A stretch of DNA of 64,000 bases from Peribacillus frigoritolerans (GTDB taxonomy: Bacteria; Bacillota; Bacilli; Bacillales; DSM-1321), in assembly GCF_030676415.1 (NCBI RefSeq), contig NZ_JAUUTW010000008.1, forward strand, positions 1 to 64,000, in the 5' to 3' direction. The stretch's first letter is position 1. Every line of letters starts with the position of its first letter. The notes beneath the pieces were generated by a model. That model was given only the letters and a program-made list of their open reading frames with translations, was not told the origin of the DNA and made no database searches. Below are positions 1 to 11,215 of this stretch, in pieces. The translations under genes and the position numbers were made by a program.

Positions 1-35
1 CGTCCTGAGCCAGGATCAAACTCTCCGAAGAAATG
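1..35 (-). rRNA. rrs: 16S rRNA, 5' end only (cut by window edge)
   Basis: Read on the minus strand, the first bases contain the universal 16S 5' segment AGAGTTTGATCCTGGCTCAG followed by GACG. Only the tip of the gene is in the window. The 5' boundary at about 35 is estimated from Bacillus 16S starts and is not exact. The rrn operon runs away from oriC, downstream of gyrA, as in B. subtilis rrnO. Confidence 0.93.
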
Positions 36-103
36 TTTGACTTGCTCATTTTGCTTTTTTGATAGTGTGTGCTCACTTAAAATTTAACGTTGGCGCTTTG
101 TTT

Positions 104-123
104 TGTTCAGTTTTCAAAGAGCA
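104..123 (-). promoter_or_regulatory. rrn leader boxA-type antitermination element
   Basis: On the minus strand this reads TGCTCTTTGAAAACTGAACA, the boxA-like sequence typical of Bacillus rRNA leaders. It lies between the rrn promoter and the 16S 5' end, where the Nus antitermination complex would load. Confidence 0.7.
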
Positions 124-155
124 ATTTATGTCGTTCGTTTGGAAACGACTTTAAT

Positions 156-184
156 AATATATCAACTATATTATTTTTTGTCAA
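156..184 (-). promoter_or_regulatory. rrn promoter (sigma A)
   Basis: On the minus strand there is a perfect -35 TTGACA, a 17-bp AT-rich spacer and a -10 TATATT, firing toward the 16S gene about 120 bases away. Bases 185-428 beyond it show no further feature I can support. Confidence 0.8.
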
Positions 185-428
185 CAACTTTATTCTCTCG
201 ATGTCGACTTAGTTATTATATCTAGTATCAGGAATAAAAGCAATAGTTATTTTAAAATAAATAATATACATGAATTCATAGAATGCAAATACTATGACTG
301 CACCCCTAATCAAGAAGAAAAAGCCTAACTTTTAAGAGTGAAATTTTTCTTTAAACATTATAGTATTTCTTCAATATATAATTCCCGATTAAACCCTAAA
401 TTGATAATTTGCTCACTATCCATCACCT

Positions 429-725
429 TTATGACCGGCTTGTTTGCGAGCCGGCATCAATAAAAAAGATTTCAGTGATGAATCCATTGTTCAGTTTGAC
501 CCTGCTTCCTATGGGAAAATTAGCGTAGCTTGATGACAAGGTTTTAACTACCCCAATATCAAATTTACCAAAGTCATCATGTAAGATCATTTCCAATACC
601 TTAAACGGTGACTGTTTCTTTCTATATGTCCTTTCGGAAGTCATGGCGTGAAATACATTCGCAACAGCAATGATTTTTGAGAATAAGTTCTTGAGGTAGA
701 ATCTATCTTTATTATGATTAAAGAC
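429..725 (-). pseudogene. C-terminal remnant of an HD-GYP domain protein
   Basis: The minus-strand frame is open from 725 to the stop at 429 but has no proper start; an in-frame TAG lies at 726-728. The translation carries the tail of an HD-GYP phosphohydrolase: IIAVANVFHAMTSERTYRKK, then SPFKVLEMILHDDFGKFD and IGSRVKLNNGFITEIFF. The HD and GYP catalytic parts upstream are missing, and 741-840 contains nothing recognisable. An ATG at 644 could give a 71-residue peptide, but it would be only the distal helices. HD-GYP proteins hydrolyse cyclic di-GMP; this fragment cannot. It lies between gyrA and the rrn operon. I read it as a decayed gene. Confidence 0.7.
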
Positions 726-840
726 CTAAAAAAATGAATTTAATATTAGCATCATTATCTTAGGTTCTTCAAAATCGATAAGTCTTTTTGCTCATACCTG
801 AACACTCTTGATATCAGTTTGAAATTCATCTTATGCGCAA

Positions 841-878
841 AAGAAAGACCCAGCTTAATTGCCTGGGTCTTTTTTTTG
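841..878 (-). terminator. gyrA terminator
   Basis: A GACCCAG / CTGGGTC stem with a 9-base loop is flanked by A-rich and T-rich runs on both sides, so it could work in either direction. It lies directly after the gyrA stop. Confidence 0.8.
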
Positions 879-884
879 GAAAGA

Positions 885-3443
885 TTATTCTTCCGTATCT
901 TTTTCAGTTTCTTCATTTGCTTCAATTACAGTAGGTTCAGAATCAGAATCCGTATCTAGAGTCGTGACCGTTTCTATATCATCCATGTCTTTTTCCTCTT
1001 CTTCTTCTTCTCTTCCTACGATGGCTACCGTCGAAACATATTCATTATCTGCGGATTCGAGTCGGATGAGCTTAACACCCTGCGTATTACGGCCCGTTTT
1101 AGAAATGCCTTCGACTTCCATTCGGATCAATACACCAGCTGCTGTAATCAGCATCAAATCTTCATCTACACCCGTAACTGTTTTCACGGCTATAAGTTCA
1201 CCATTTTTCTCAGTGACGTTACATGTTTTTATTCCTTTGCCTCCACGGCTTTGAATACGGTATTCTTCCGCAGAGGTCCGTTTTCCATAGCCGTTTTTCG
1301 TAACGATCAGGACTTCTTCATCATCTTCAAGAATTTCCATTCCGACAACTTCATCATTCGTCCCTAAGGAAATCCCTTTGACTCCCGCTGCAGTACGTCC
1401 CATTGTCCGTACATCCGTCTCAGGGAAACGAATCATCATCCCGGCTTTCGTTCCAATTATGATCTGTTTCTCTCCATTCGTAAGACGGACAGAAATCAAT
1501 TCATCATCTTCACGTAAACCTAGGGCAATTAAACCATTATTACGGATATTTGCAAAAGATGACAGAGGTGTACGCTTCGATATCCCATGTCTGGTCGTGA
1601 AGAATAAATACCAATCGTCAGCAAATTCCTTCACCGGTATGATTGCATTGACCCACTCGCCTTTATCGACTTCCAACAGGTTGATAAGCGGCAATCCCTT
1701 TGCCGTTCTACCATATTCAGGTATTTCATAACCTTTGGAACGATAGACTTTACCTTTGTTAGTGAAGAATAATAGAGTGTCATGAGTCGAAGTGGTTAAC
1801 AAGTGACCGACAAAGTCATCTGTATTCGTTCCCATACCCTGGATTCCGCGCCCCCCGCGTTTTTGACTGCGGTATGTGGTTGCAGGCAAGCGTTTAATAT
1901 AACCATTATGCGTAAGTGTCACGATTATATTTTCCTCTGGGATTAAATCTTCATCTTCCAGACTTTCAAAGCCCGCTAATGTGATTTCAGTTCTCCGTTT
2001 ATCATCAAAACGTTCTTTAATTTCAAGAAGCTCTTCACGGATAATTTCAAGAACCTTTTCCTCATCAGCAAGAATTGCTTTATATTCTGCAATTATAGCC
2101 ATTAATGCCTGATATTCATCTTCAATTTTTTCACGTTCCAGACCTGTCAAGCGTTGTAAACGCATATCAAGGATAGCTTGCGCCTGTTTTTCAGAAAGTG
2201 AGAATTGTGTCATTAAGCCTTCACGGGCAATTTCTGTCGTTTGGGAACCGCGGATTAACGAAATGACTGCGTCCAAATTATCAAGTGCAATGCGCAAACC
2301 TTCCAAAATATGGGCACGGGCTTCCGCTTTCCGTAAATCAAATTCAGTCCTGCGCCGTATGACTACCTGCTGATGCGCCAAGTAGTATTGCAGGCATTGT
2401 TTTAAATTCAGCACTTTAGGCTGACCGTCCACCAAAGCAAGCAGATTGATTCCGAAGGTGGTCTGCATCGCAGTATGCTTATACAGGTTGTTTAAAAGGA
2501 CATTCGCATTAACATCCTTTCGAAGCTCCATGACAATACGCATGCCATTGCGATCCGATTCATCCCGTAAGTCGGTAATGCCTTCGATTTTCTTATCTCG
2601 AGCAAGTTCTGCAATTTTTTCAATCAATCTTGCTTTATTCACTTGATAAGGGATTTCCTTAACAAGGATTACCTGTTTACCATTGGGTTTCTCTTCAATC
2701 TCGACTTTCGCCCGTTGAATGATAGACCCTTTTCCGGTTTCATAGGCCTTTCTGATTCCACTTCTCCCTAAAATCAAACCGGCTGTCGGAAAGTCCGGAC
2801 CAGGGATATATTCCATCAACTCTGGAATTGTAATTTCAGGATTCTTGCTTAAAGCCAATACGCCGTCAATTACCTCACCTAATTGATGGGGCGGAATATT
2901 GGTTGCCATCCCTACTGCTATTCCTGATGAACCATTCACCAACAAGTTCGGGAAACGGGCAGGCATAACGGCTGGTTCTCTTTCTGAACCATCGTAGTTA
3001 TCCTGGAAATTAACCGTATCTTTATTTAAATCTCGGAGTAACTCCATCGAGATTTTTGACATTCTCGCTTCGGTATACCTCATTGCGGCAGCTTGGTCAC
3101 CATCGACTGAACCGAAATTCCCATGACCATCTACAAGCATATAGCGATAGTTAAAAGGTTGCGCCATCCGTACCATCGTTTCATATACAGCCGAATCACC
3201 ATGCGGGTGATATTTACCGATTACTTCCCCGACAATACGGGCTGATTTCTTAAATGGTTTATCCGAAGTCATTCCAAGGTCGTTCATTGCATAAAGAATT
3301 CTTCGGTGTACCGGTTTTAAACCGTCCCTTACATCAGGCAAAGCCCGTGACACGATAACGCTCATCGCATAATCCAAAAACGATGTTCGCATCTCGGTAC
3401 TTATATTTATTTCTTTAACGCCTGATCTTTCATTTTCTGACAT
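885..3443 (-). CDS. gyrA: DNA gyrase subunit A
   Basis: This is the DNA-cleaving and rejoining subunit of gyrase (A2B2), which introduces negative supercoils. The 852-residue product has the winged-helix region with catalytic Tyr123 in [11 protein letters not shown], and the GyrA-box motif RGGRGIQG starting the C-terminal DNA-wrapping beta-pinwheel. Residues Ser84 and Glu88 in [10 protein letters not shown] are the usual quinolone-sensitive state. An AGGAGG sits 8 bases before the ATG. The C-terminus carries an unusually long acidic tail of about 40 residues rich in Glu and Asp, beyond the roughly 820 residues of B. subtilis GyrA. It lies about 96 bp downstream of gyrB, in the same direction. 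Confidence 0.98.
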   Translation of the reverse strand: MSENERSGVKEINISTEMRTSFLDYAMSVIVSRALPDVRDGLKPVHRRILYAMNDLGMTSDKPFKKSARIVGEVIGKYHPHGDSAVYETMVRMAQPFNYRYMLVDGHGNFGSVDGDQAAAMRYTEARMSKISMELLRDLNKDTVNFQDNYDGSEREPAVMPARFPNLLVNGSSGIAVGMATNIPPHQLGEVIDGVLALSKNPEITIPELMEYIPGPDFPTAGLILGRSGIRKAYETGKGSIIQRAKVEIEEKPNGKQVILVKEIPYQVNKARLIEKIAELARDKKIEGITDLRDESDRNGMRIVMELRKDVNANVLLNNLYKHTAMQTTFGINLLALVDGQPKVLNLKQCLQYYLAHQQVVIRRRTEFDLRKAEARAHILEGLRIALDNLDAVISLIRGSQTTEIAREGLMTQFSLSEKQAQAILDMRLQRLTGLEREKIEDEYQALMAIIAEYKAILADEEKVLEIIREELLEIKERFDDKRRTEITLAGFESLEDEDLIPEENIIVTLTHNGYIKRLPATTYRSQKRGGRGIQGMGTNTDDFVGHLLTTSTHDTLLFFTNKGKVYRSKGYEIPEYGRTAKGLPLINLLEVDKGEWVNAIIPVKEFADDWYLFFTTRHGISKRTPLSSFANIRNNGLIALGLREDDELISVRLTNGEKQIIIGTKAGMMIRFPETDVRTMGRTAAGVKGISLGTNDEVVGMEILEDDEEVLIVTKNGYGKRTSAEEYRIQSRGGKGIKTCNVTEKNGELIAVKTVTGVDEDLMLITAAGVLIRMEVEGISKTGRNTQGVKLIRLESADNEYVSTVAIVGREEEEEEKDMDDIETVTTLDTDSDSEPTVIEANEETEKDTEE

Positions 3444-3510
3444 GGAGCCAACCTCCTATTAAAAGCTTATACTCTCATTTAATTTAACTGTTCCGTGCAC
3501 TATTTAAAGA

Positions 3511-3533
3511 ACAGGATGTAAAAAGCATCCTGT
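3511..3533 (-). terminator. gyrB-gyrA intergenic hairpin
   Basis: ACAGGATG and CATCCTGT form an 8-bp stem right after the gyrB stop. On the minus strand it is followed by a broken T-run (TTCTTTAAAT), so it is at best a leaky terminator or an mRNA-stabilising hairpin between gyrB and gyrA. Confidence 0.45.
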
Positions 3534-3539
3534 CAAAAA

Positions 3540-5480
<1,941 letters not shown>

Positions 5481-5540
5481 CTACACTTTTCTTTTGGCAT
5501 TTATCAATTTTCAGAAATAATTATAACGTTTAGCTACAAT

Positions 5541-5804
5541 TCAAAGAATATCTATATCATCGATTAAGAGCGATGGCTGCAGTGAACGCTTTTTCAAAGT
5601 GGACGACGCAAGCGGTGAATAATATACCTGCTTATCCGTCACTACAATCGATTTAACCGAGTTTTTTGCTAAATGGTAAGTTACAGCAGACTTTTTCTCC
5701 AAAAATTCACTCATGATTGGAGAGGCCTGAAGCAGCTTTTTATCTAAAATGGCTATGACATCGTCCGTTTTCACAAGAATGTCTTCACCAATATGGAGAT
5801 ACAT
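5541..5804 (-). CDS. remB: Extracellular matrix regulator RemB (DUF370 family)
   Basis: An 87-residue DUF370-family protein located between recF and gyrB, the B. subtilis yaaB (remB) position. In B. subtilis RemB, with RemA, promotes matrix gene expression and biofilm formation. The start ATG has GAGGTG five bases upstream, almost touching the recF stop, so it is probably co-transcribed with recF. No membrane segment or catalytic motif is visible. Family and position are secure; the regulatory role is by analogy. Confidence 0.9.
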   Translation of the reverse strand: MYLHIGEDILVKTDDVIAILDKKLLQASPIMSEFLEKKSAVTYHLAKNSVKSIVVTDKQVYYSPLASSTLKKRSLQPSLLIDDIDIL

Positions 5805-5816
5805 ACATTCACCTCA

Positions 5817-6935
5817 TCATTTAACCTTTTTTATACTTCCTTGACTAACATAAAAGGTGGACGCTTCTCTTAGGGTTTGATGATCGATTCCATCAACGGA
5901 GGGTGTCGTCACAAATGTTTGCACTTTCCCTTGGATCGTATTCAGTAAATGGGATTGACGGAAATCGTCAAGTTCCGATAACACATCATCCAATAATAAA
6001 ATGGGATACTCGCCGATTTCTTCATGGATCAGCTCAATTTCGGCAAGTTTCAAAGACAGGGCAGTCGTACGCTGTTGTCCTTGTGAACCATATGTCTGGA
6101 CATCACGGTCATTCACAAAAAAAACCAGGTCGTCTCGATGAGGACCTACCAGTGTAACACCCCGTTCAATTTCCCTTGTTTTTATTTTATCAAATTTTTC
6201 TGTGTATACTTCTATCATTTTCGTCAAATCCATAGATTCTGATACATCAAGCGACGGTTTATATTGGATTTTCAATACTTCTAGATTTCTGGAGATCCCC
6301 GAATGAATCGGCTCTGCCCATTGCTGGAGCTTTAAAAGAAACTCGTATCTTCTTTCGACAATTTTCGCTGCATACTGAATAAATTGATCAGTCAGCACGT
6401 CAAGCATCGTCGTATCCGTTTGTTTCCGGGTCTGCAGAAGCTTTAAGTAATGATTTCTTTGTTGAAGTATTTTATGATATTGGCTCATATCATGAAGGTA
6501 TACGGGAGAAACCTGGCCAATTTCCATATCTATAAAACGGCGTCTGACTAGAGGACTCCCCTTTACAAGGTTAAGATCCTCAGGCGCAAACATGACCACA
6601 TTCATATTTCCGACATATTGACTCAACTTTCTTTGTTCAATATGGTTGCATTTCGCCTTTTTCCCTTTTTTTGAAATGGTCAGCTCAAGTGGTATTGAGG
6701 TATTTCTCTTTCTAACTCTTCCTTCTATTTTAGCATACTCTTCATCCCAGCGAATAAGTTCTTTATCATTTGAGGTCCGATGGGATTTTGCCATTGCTAA
6801 AACAAAAATGGATTCCATGACATTTGTTTTTCCTTGAGCATTTTCGCCGAGGATTACATTGACTTTATTCTCAAAAGTCAGATTCAATTCGGTATAGTTG
6901 CGGTAATTTTTCAAACTTATATTTTCAATATACAT
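5817..6935 (-). CDS. recF: DNA replication and repair protein RecF
   Basis: An SMC-like ABC ATPase that binds gapped DNA and, with RecO and RecR, helps load RecA. The 372-residue protein has Walker A GENAQGKT at residues 30-37, the signature-like segment YGSQGQQRT, and Walker [13 protein letters not shown] near the C-terminus. Length matches B. subtilis RecF. It sits in the conserved dnaN-yaaA-recF order and is followed within about 12 bases by remB. Confidence 0.97.
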   Translation of the reverse strand: MYIENISLKNYRNYTELNLTFENKVNVILGENAQGKTNVMESIFVLAMAKSHRTSNDKELIRWDEEYAKIEGRVRKRNTSIPLELTISKKGKKAKCNHIEQRKLSQYVGNMNVVMFAPEDLNLVKGSPLVRRRFIDMEIGQVSPVYLHDMSQYHKILQQRNHYLKLLQTRKQTDTTMLDVLTDQFIQYAAKIVERRYEFLLKLQQWAEPIHSGISRNLEVLKIQYKPSLDVSESMDLTKMIEVYTEKFDKIKTREIERGVTLVGPHRDDLVFFVNDRDVQTYGSQGQQRTTALSLKLAEIELIHEEIGEYPILLLDDVLSELDDFRQSHLLNTIQGKVQTFVTTPSVDGIDHQTLREASTFYVSQGSIKKVK

Positions 6936-6956
6936 ATTCCGCTCTTCCCTTATGTT

Positions 6957-7169
6957 TTAGCTTGTAATTGTGTAGGTGCCAAATCCAGGAATCTCTATTT
7001 TATCACCTGATCTTAATTTTCTGCCTCTTCTCACGTCTAATTCGCCATTAATGTAAACCTCGTATTCACCTAAGAACCATTTCGCCATTCCGCCGCTTTG
7101 GATCAAATCGGCCAATTTCAAGAATTGTCCAAGCGTAATATATTCGGTACTGATTTTTATGGAGTCCAT
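6957..7169 (-). CDS. yaaA: S4-domain RNA-binding protein YaaA (RlbA)
   Basis: A small S4-domain protein of about 70 residues between dnaN and recF, as in B. subtilis, where it is linked to ribosome assembly. The S4 signature is visible in TLGQFLKLADLIQSGGMAKW and ELDVRRGRKLRSGDKIEI. I choose the ATG at 7169 (MDSIKIS) because AGTGAGG lies 6 bases before it. The longer in-frame GTG at 7181 falls inside that ribosome site. This gives the same length as the B. subtilis protein. Confidence 0.92.
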   Translation of the reverse strand: MDSIKISTEYITLGQFLKLADLIQSGGMAKWFLGEYEVYINGELDVRRGRKLRSGDKIEIPGFGTYTITS

Positions 7170-7332
7170 TTCATACCTCACTCATTTCTAAGTAGTCTTT
7201 AATATTTCATTTTACTAAATTAATCCCATTAAGACAAAGTATAGCTTTTTCAGTTCTTGTTTTTAGCAATTCAGGGTTCCGTACAGCATTAAAAAAACAC
7301 TAAAAAACCTTTGGAAACCTATGTTTAAATAT

Positions 7333-7367
7333 AAAAAAATTAAAGGCCTGCTATACAAGCCTTTAAT
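7333..7367 (-). terminator. dnaN terminator
   Basis: ATTAAAGGC and GCCTTTAAT form a 9-bp stem just downstream of the dnaN stop, with an uninterrupted T-run on the minus strand. It separates dnaA-dnaN from yaaA-recF-remB-gyrB-gyrA, at least partly. Confidence 0.8.
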
Positions 7368-7389
7368 TTTTTTGAAATATTATTTTAGC

Positions 7390-8526
7390 TTAATAAGTCC
7401 TTACCGGGAGAATTAATTGCAGCATGGAATCATCATGTAGCGGGCGAATGACAAACGGACGCATTGCACCTGTGAAATTAATTTTTATATCGGAACCTTC
7501 CAATGCTTTTAGAGCATCCATTACAAATTTGGCACTGAATGAGATTTTCAGGTCTTCACCTTCAATGGCTTCTGCCTGAACCTCTTCAATTACTTTACCA
7601 ATTTCAGGAGTATTGGAAGAGACTTCGATTATACGGCCTTCCAGGGTCGTCAATTTGACGACATTATTTCTTCCTTCTCTCGCCAATAAAGAAGCCCTGT
7701 CGATCGCTTGAAGAAAATCCTTAGTGTGAACAGTCACATCCGTTTTGCTATCTGCTGGAATCAAGCGTGATGTATCAGGATAATTCCCTTCAAGCAGTCT
7801 TGAGAAGAATAATAAATTTTCAGCTTTGAAAAGTACTTGGTTTTCGGTAATGACGATTTCAATGAGTTCGTTTGTATCATCAAGGATTTTACTCAACTCA
7901 TTCAGGCTTTTACCTGGGATTACAACGCTATAGGTCCCGTTAATTTTATTTTCTATTTTGGCTGTTCTCATTGCAAGCCTATGACTATCTGTTGCAATAC
8001 AGGTCAATTCGTCATCTTGAACCTTTAAGTTTACACCTGTTAAGATGGGGCGTGTTTCTGACGTGGACACGGCAAAGCCAGTTTGACGGATAAGGGTCTT
8101 TAAAAGGTCCGTTGGCAGTTTGAAAATATTTTCTTCTTCAATGATCGGAAGATGTGGATATTCCTCAGGATCCAGTCCATTTAGATTAAATTCAGCTTTA
8201 CCTGAGCGAATAATCGTTTGAAAGTTATTCTCCACTTCAATTTCAACAGTATCCATCGGCAGCTTTTTGACAATTTCACTGAAAAAACGGGCATTCAGGA
8301 CAATACCGCCGCTACTTTTAACTTCAACGATCTCGTCTCCGTCAACCTCAGCCGGAATGAATGATTGGATGGAGATATCTGAATCACTTCCTGTTAAAGT
8401 GACACCCTCACTAGTAACGCTTATTTTTATCCCCGTTAGAATCGGAATCGTCGTCCTTGATGTGACTGCTTTCATTACTTCTTGGACACTATGAACTAAT
8501 CGATCTCTTTGGATTATAAATCTCAT
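7390..8526 (-). CDS. dnaN: DNA polymerase III sliding clamp (beta subunit)
   Basis: This is the ring-shaped processivity factor of the replicative polymerase, 378 residues, with three repeated clamp domains. Recognisable segments are ATDSHRLAMR in the second domain and the conserved C-terminus MRPFVIRP...LQLILPVRTY. GGAGG sits 7 bases before the ATG. It follows dnaA across an intergenic region that holds the unwinding part of oriC, as in B. subtilis. Confidence 0.98.
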   Translation of the reverse strand: MRFIIQRDRLVHSVQEVMKAVTSRTTIPILTGIKISVTSEGVTLTGSDSDISIQSFIPAEVDGDEIVEVKSSGGIVLNARFFSEIVKKLPMDTVEIEVENNFQTIIRSGKAEFNLNGLDPEEYPHLPIIEEENIFKLPTDLLKTLIRQTGFAVSTSETRPILTGVNLKVQDDELTCIATDSHRLAMRTAKIENKINGTYSVVIPGKSLNELSKILDDTNELIEIVITENQVLFKAENLLFFSRLLEGNYPDTSRLIPADSKTDVTVHTKDFLQAIDRASLLAREGRNNVVKLTTLEGRIIEVSSNTPEIGKVIEEVQAEAIEGEDLKISFSAKFVMDALKALEGSDIKINFTGAMRPFVIRPLHDDSMLQLILPVRTY

Positions 8527-8718
8527 GTTTCATCCTCCAATTTTTTATTGCCGAATAGGCATATTTATTAATAATTTTTATTAAAAAAGATAGTAGTAAT
8601 AGTAGTAGGGCCTGTTGATATGTGGATAAGTCCACTCAACCTAAGGAAAAACAGTCTATCCACATGTGGACAGACTGTGTGTAAGTAGTCGTCAGTTATT
8701 CACATTATCCAGAATCCA
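8527..8718. other. oriC, dnaA-dnaN part: DnaA boxes, DnaA-trio and AT-rich unwinding element
   Basis: In the dnaA direction the order is: TTATTCACA-type box (8696-8704); a near-palindrome from 8651 to 8678 enclosing CTATCCACA (8656-8664); a consensus box TTATCCACA (8621-8629); TATCAACA (8613-8620); a GGGCC cluster (8608-8612); a run of TAG/TAA triplets (8591-8608); and then an AT-rich tract to about 8575. This order (boxes, GC cluster, DnaA-trios, AT-rich DUE) is the basal unwinding system described for B. subtilis, where DnaA forms a filament on the trios and DnaD/DnaB then load helicase. Confidence 0.85.
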
Positions 8719-10068
8719 TTATACCCTCAGCTGGTCCTGGATTTCTTTAACCTGACGTTGTAGCTGGGTGTCCGTTTGCATGAGTTTGGAGATTTTTTCA
8801 TGCGCATGGATAACGGTCGTATGATCGCGACCTCCAAATTCATCACCTATCTTGGGCAGGGATGAGTCCGTTAACTCCCTGGAAAGATACATGGCAATCT
8901 GTCTTGGAAAGGCTACGGATTTAGTCCGTTTTTTCGCCTTGAAATCCTCAAGTTTGACACTATAATGTTCACCGACCGTCTTCTGGATTTCCAAGATGGT
9001 GATTATTTTAGGTTTTGAGCTAGGGATGATGTCTTTTAATGCTTCAGCTGCCAAATCGGCATTTATATCTTTATTAATCAATGAAGAATAAGCGACGACA
9101 CGAATAAGTGCACCCTCAAGCTCACGAATATTGGAATCGATTTGGTTGGCAATATAGAGCATGACTTCATTCGGGATATCAAGACCCTCAGCTTTTGCCT
9201 TTTTACGCAATATGGCAATCCGCGTTTCTAGATCAGGAGGTGTGATATCCGTGATCAAGCCCCACTCGAACCTTGAACGGAGGCGATCCTCGAGTGTAGG
9301 TATCTCTTTTGGCGGGCGGTCACTCGAGATGACGATCTGTTTGCTTTCTTCATGTAACGCATTGAATGTATGGAAAAACTCTTCTTGAGTTTGTTCTTTT
9401 CCCGCAAGAAATTGAATATCATCAATTAATAAAACATCCACGCTTCGGTATCTATCACGGAATTCCCCAGCTTTATTGTCCCGGATCGAGTTGATGAATT
9501 CATTCGTGAACTTTTCAGACGATAAATAAACGACCTTTGCATTCGGATTATGCTCAAGAACATAATGCCCGATTGCATGCATTAAATGAGTTTTTCCAAG
9601 ACCTACGCCCCCGTATATGAATAAGGGATTATAGGCTTTGGCCGGAGCTTCTGCGACAGCGAGAGACGCGGCATGGGCAAAACGATTGCCGGAGCCGATG
9701 ACAAATGTATCGAAGGTATTTTTCGCATTCAGCATATGCTGTGGAAATGCAGCATGCTCTTTATCCTGTTTTTTTATCTTTTTAGGCTGAACAGGAACGG
9801 TAAAATCATCATCTTCTTGATTGGGGGGAATGATGAATTTTGCTTCCAATTCCTCACCGGTAAGTTCAAACAATACATCGGAAATAAGATGGGAATAGCG
9901 TTCTTCAAGCCAATCCCTGGCAAATTCATTGGGAGCGGTGACTGTTAATGTATCACCTTGCAGTAAATAAGCCTTGGTTGATTTAAGCCAAGTTTCAAAG
10001 CTTGGTTTACTGATTTTTTTTTCGATTTTTCCGAGCGCCTGGTTCCAGAGGCTATCGATGTTATCCAA
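8719..10068 (-). CDS. dnaA: Chromosomal replication initiator DnaA
   Basis: An AAA+ initiator of 449 residues that binds DnaA boxes and opens oriC. Domains in order are N-terminal domain I (residues 1-85, [14 protein letters not shown]), a charged linker, the AAA+ domain with Walker [10 protein letters not shown] at 153-161 and Walker B LLIDDIQF, and the C-terminal helix-turn-helix with the signature [15 protein letters not shown]. The start codon is TTG at 10068, with AAAGGAGGGAT ending about 5 bases upstream. B. subtilis dnaA uses ATG, so the weak start may limit DnaA level. DnaA boxes lie on both sides, consistent with autoregulation. Confidence 0.98.
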   Translation of the reverse strand: MDNIDSLWNQALGKIEKKISKPSFETWLKSTKAYLLQGDTLTVTAPNEFARDWLEERYSHLISDVLFELTGEELEAKFIIPPNQEDDDFTVPVQPKKIKKQDKEHAAFPQHMLNAKNTFDTFVIGSGNRFAHAASLAVAEAPAKAYNPLFIYGGVGLGKTHLMHAIGHYVLEHNPNAKVVYLSSEKFTNEFINSIRDNKAGEFRDRYRSVDVLLIDDIQFLAGKEQTQEEFFHTFNALHEESKQIVISSDRPPKEIPTLEDRLRSRFEWGLITDITPPDLETRIAILRKKAKAEGLDIPNEVMLYIANQIDSNIRELEGALIRVVAYSSLINKDINADLAAEALKDIIPSSKPKIITILEIQKTVGEHYSVKLEDFKAKKRTKSVAFPRQIAMYLSRELTDSSLPKIGDEFGGRDHTTVIHAHEKISKLMQTDTQLQRQVKEIQDQLRV

Positions 10069-10920
10069 ACTTATCCCTCCTTTGCAAAATATTTTTAATA
10101 ATTGTATTTAAATGTATAGGCACAAATAAACTCATCGATTGCCGTCTTTATATTAATTTTGACAGCAAAGGTTCGGTGAGCTGTATAAGGGATTTTTGTG
10201 TTGTGTAATGTGAAGTGCCTAAAAACTATATCTTGCGCTGTACAACCTTTGTACAGACTACATCTGGTGAGCCAGTGTAGATTTGAATGTTTATTCATCA
10301 ACAGGTATTTTAAGAAATATATAATAAAGAAGAAAAAAGGGTTTTCGACAATATCCACCATATGTGGACAGATTAATATACACAGGTCGGATAAACTATC
10401 CACAAGTTATACACAGTCTGTGGATAAACGTTACCTGTTGATAAAGTTATTCAGAGTGAAAACACAAATATAATATCAGAAATTCAGGCGTCTTGCAATG
10501 GGTTAGAAAACTTTATCCACAACTTACCGAGCTTGTGGGAAAAACTTTTCCACAGGCTATTGTTATGTGCAAAAGTCTATAAAATGGGTTGTGGATAGAA
10601 AAAAACATGTCGAATTTTATCCACAGACCGTGATTATAGGCTCGAATAATTTAACTTAAATCTAGTTGTTCAAGCCAGAAAACCTGCATGAGACAGATCT
10701 AAAGTGATTCAGGTTCATTTTTATTATTTGTCGAATGTTGTGTCGATCAAGGGAGGATTCTTCGCGAATCTCATATTTGTGCTAATGGATAAAATGATGG
10801 AAATTTCCCTTTCCCCAAAAATTTCTATATCAGTTCGGAGCAAAATCATTTACAATAGGCTAGGTAGTAAAAAAAGGCCTACTGGACATTGAGCATTAAA
10901 AAAGAAATATTTTTATGGAT
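10069..10920. other. oriC, dnaA-rpmH part: cluster of about ten DnaA boxes
   Basis: About 930 bases without a convincing gene separate dnaA from rpmH. Consensus TTATCCACA boxes lie at 10513-10521 and 10617-10625, and its reverse TGTGGATAA at 10419-10427. One-mismatch variants are CTATCCACA (10396-10404), TTATACACA (10407-10415), TGTTGATAA (10436-10444), TTTTCCACA (10546-10554) and TGTGGATAG (10590-10598), with weaker ones at 10351-10370. This matches the incAB half of the bipartite B. subtilis origin. The dnaA promoter must lie in the left part, but I could not fix a clear -35/-10 pair. Confidence 0.85.
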
Positions 10921-10924
10921 GAGG

Positions 10925-10954
10925 TTGACAAGTAGAAACCTCCATCTATATAAT
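10925..10954 (+). promoter_or_regulatory. rpmH promoter (sigma A)
   Basis: A perfect TTGACA at 10925-10930, an 18-bp spacer and a perfect TATAAT at 10949-10954 precede rpmH by about 46 bases. It drives the rpmH-rnpA-spoIIIJ-jag direction. Confidence 0.85.
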
Positions 10955-11000
10955 TGTAAAGACTGTCTTTAACTGTTATTCCTCAGGGAGGTGTCATATA

Positions 11001-11135
11001 ATGAAAAGAACTTATCAACCGAATAACCGCAAACATAGTAAAGTTCACGGTTTCCGTGCACGTATGAGCACGAAAAACGGACGTAGAGTAATCGCTGCAC
11101 GTCGCCGTAAGGGCAGAAAAGTATTATCTGCATAG
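11001..11135 (+). CDS. rpmH: 50S ribosomal protein L34
   Basis: A 44-residue, very basic protein starting [18 protein letters not shown] and ending [11 protein letters not shown], the full-length L34 of bacilli. CAGGGAGGTG precedes the ATG. It is the first gene on the plus-strand side of oriC and lies upstream of rnpA, the arrangement conserved across bacteria. A hairpin terminator overlaps its stop codon. Confidence 0.98.
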   Translation: MKRTYQPNNRKHSKVHGFRARMSTKNGRRVIAARRRKGRKVLSA

Positions 11136-11164
11136 ACCACTGAAAAGTCTCAGTGGTCTTTTTT
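11134..11164 (+). terminator. rpmH-rnpA intergenic terminator/attenuator
   Basis: AGACCACTG and CAGTGGTCT form a perfect 9-bp stem with an 8-base loop and a T-tract, starting inside the rpmH stop. Since rnpA follows in the same direction, it probably lowers rnpA output relative to rpmH. Confidence 0.8.
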
Positions 11165-11215
11165 CGCAAAATAAGAGATTTGCTGAGACTCAATTCATGT
11201 AATGAAGGTGTAAAA

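Noticed and set aside
859..1254. 131-codon plus-strand frame, very Ser/Thr-rich
   Set aside because: Lies wholly antisense to the acidic tail of gyrA; the Ser-rich composition is the mirror of Glu/Asp codons. No independent evidence of a gene.
5817..5819. Possible frameshift or fusion between recF and remB
   Set aside because: recF ends in a normal stop and remB has its own ribosome site and ATG; they are simply adjacent.
10095..10473. Overlapping frames on both strands between dnaA and rpmH
   Set aside because: They run through the DnaA-box array, show no family resemblance, and have no ribosome sites.
10704..10892. 62-codon plus-strand frame upstream of rpmH
   Set aside because: Low-complexity hydrophobic content, no ribosome site, ends before the rpmH promoter; most likely chance in AT-rich DNA.
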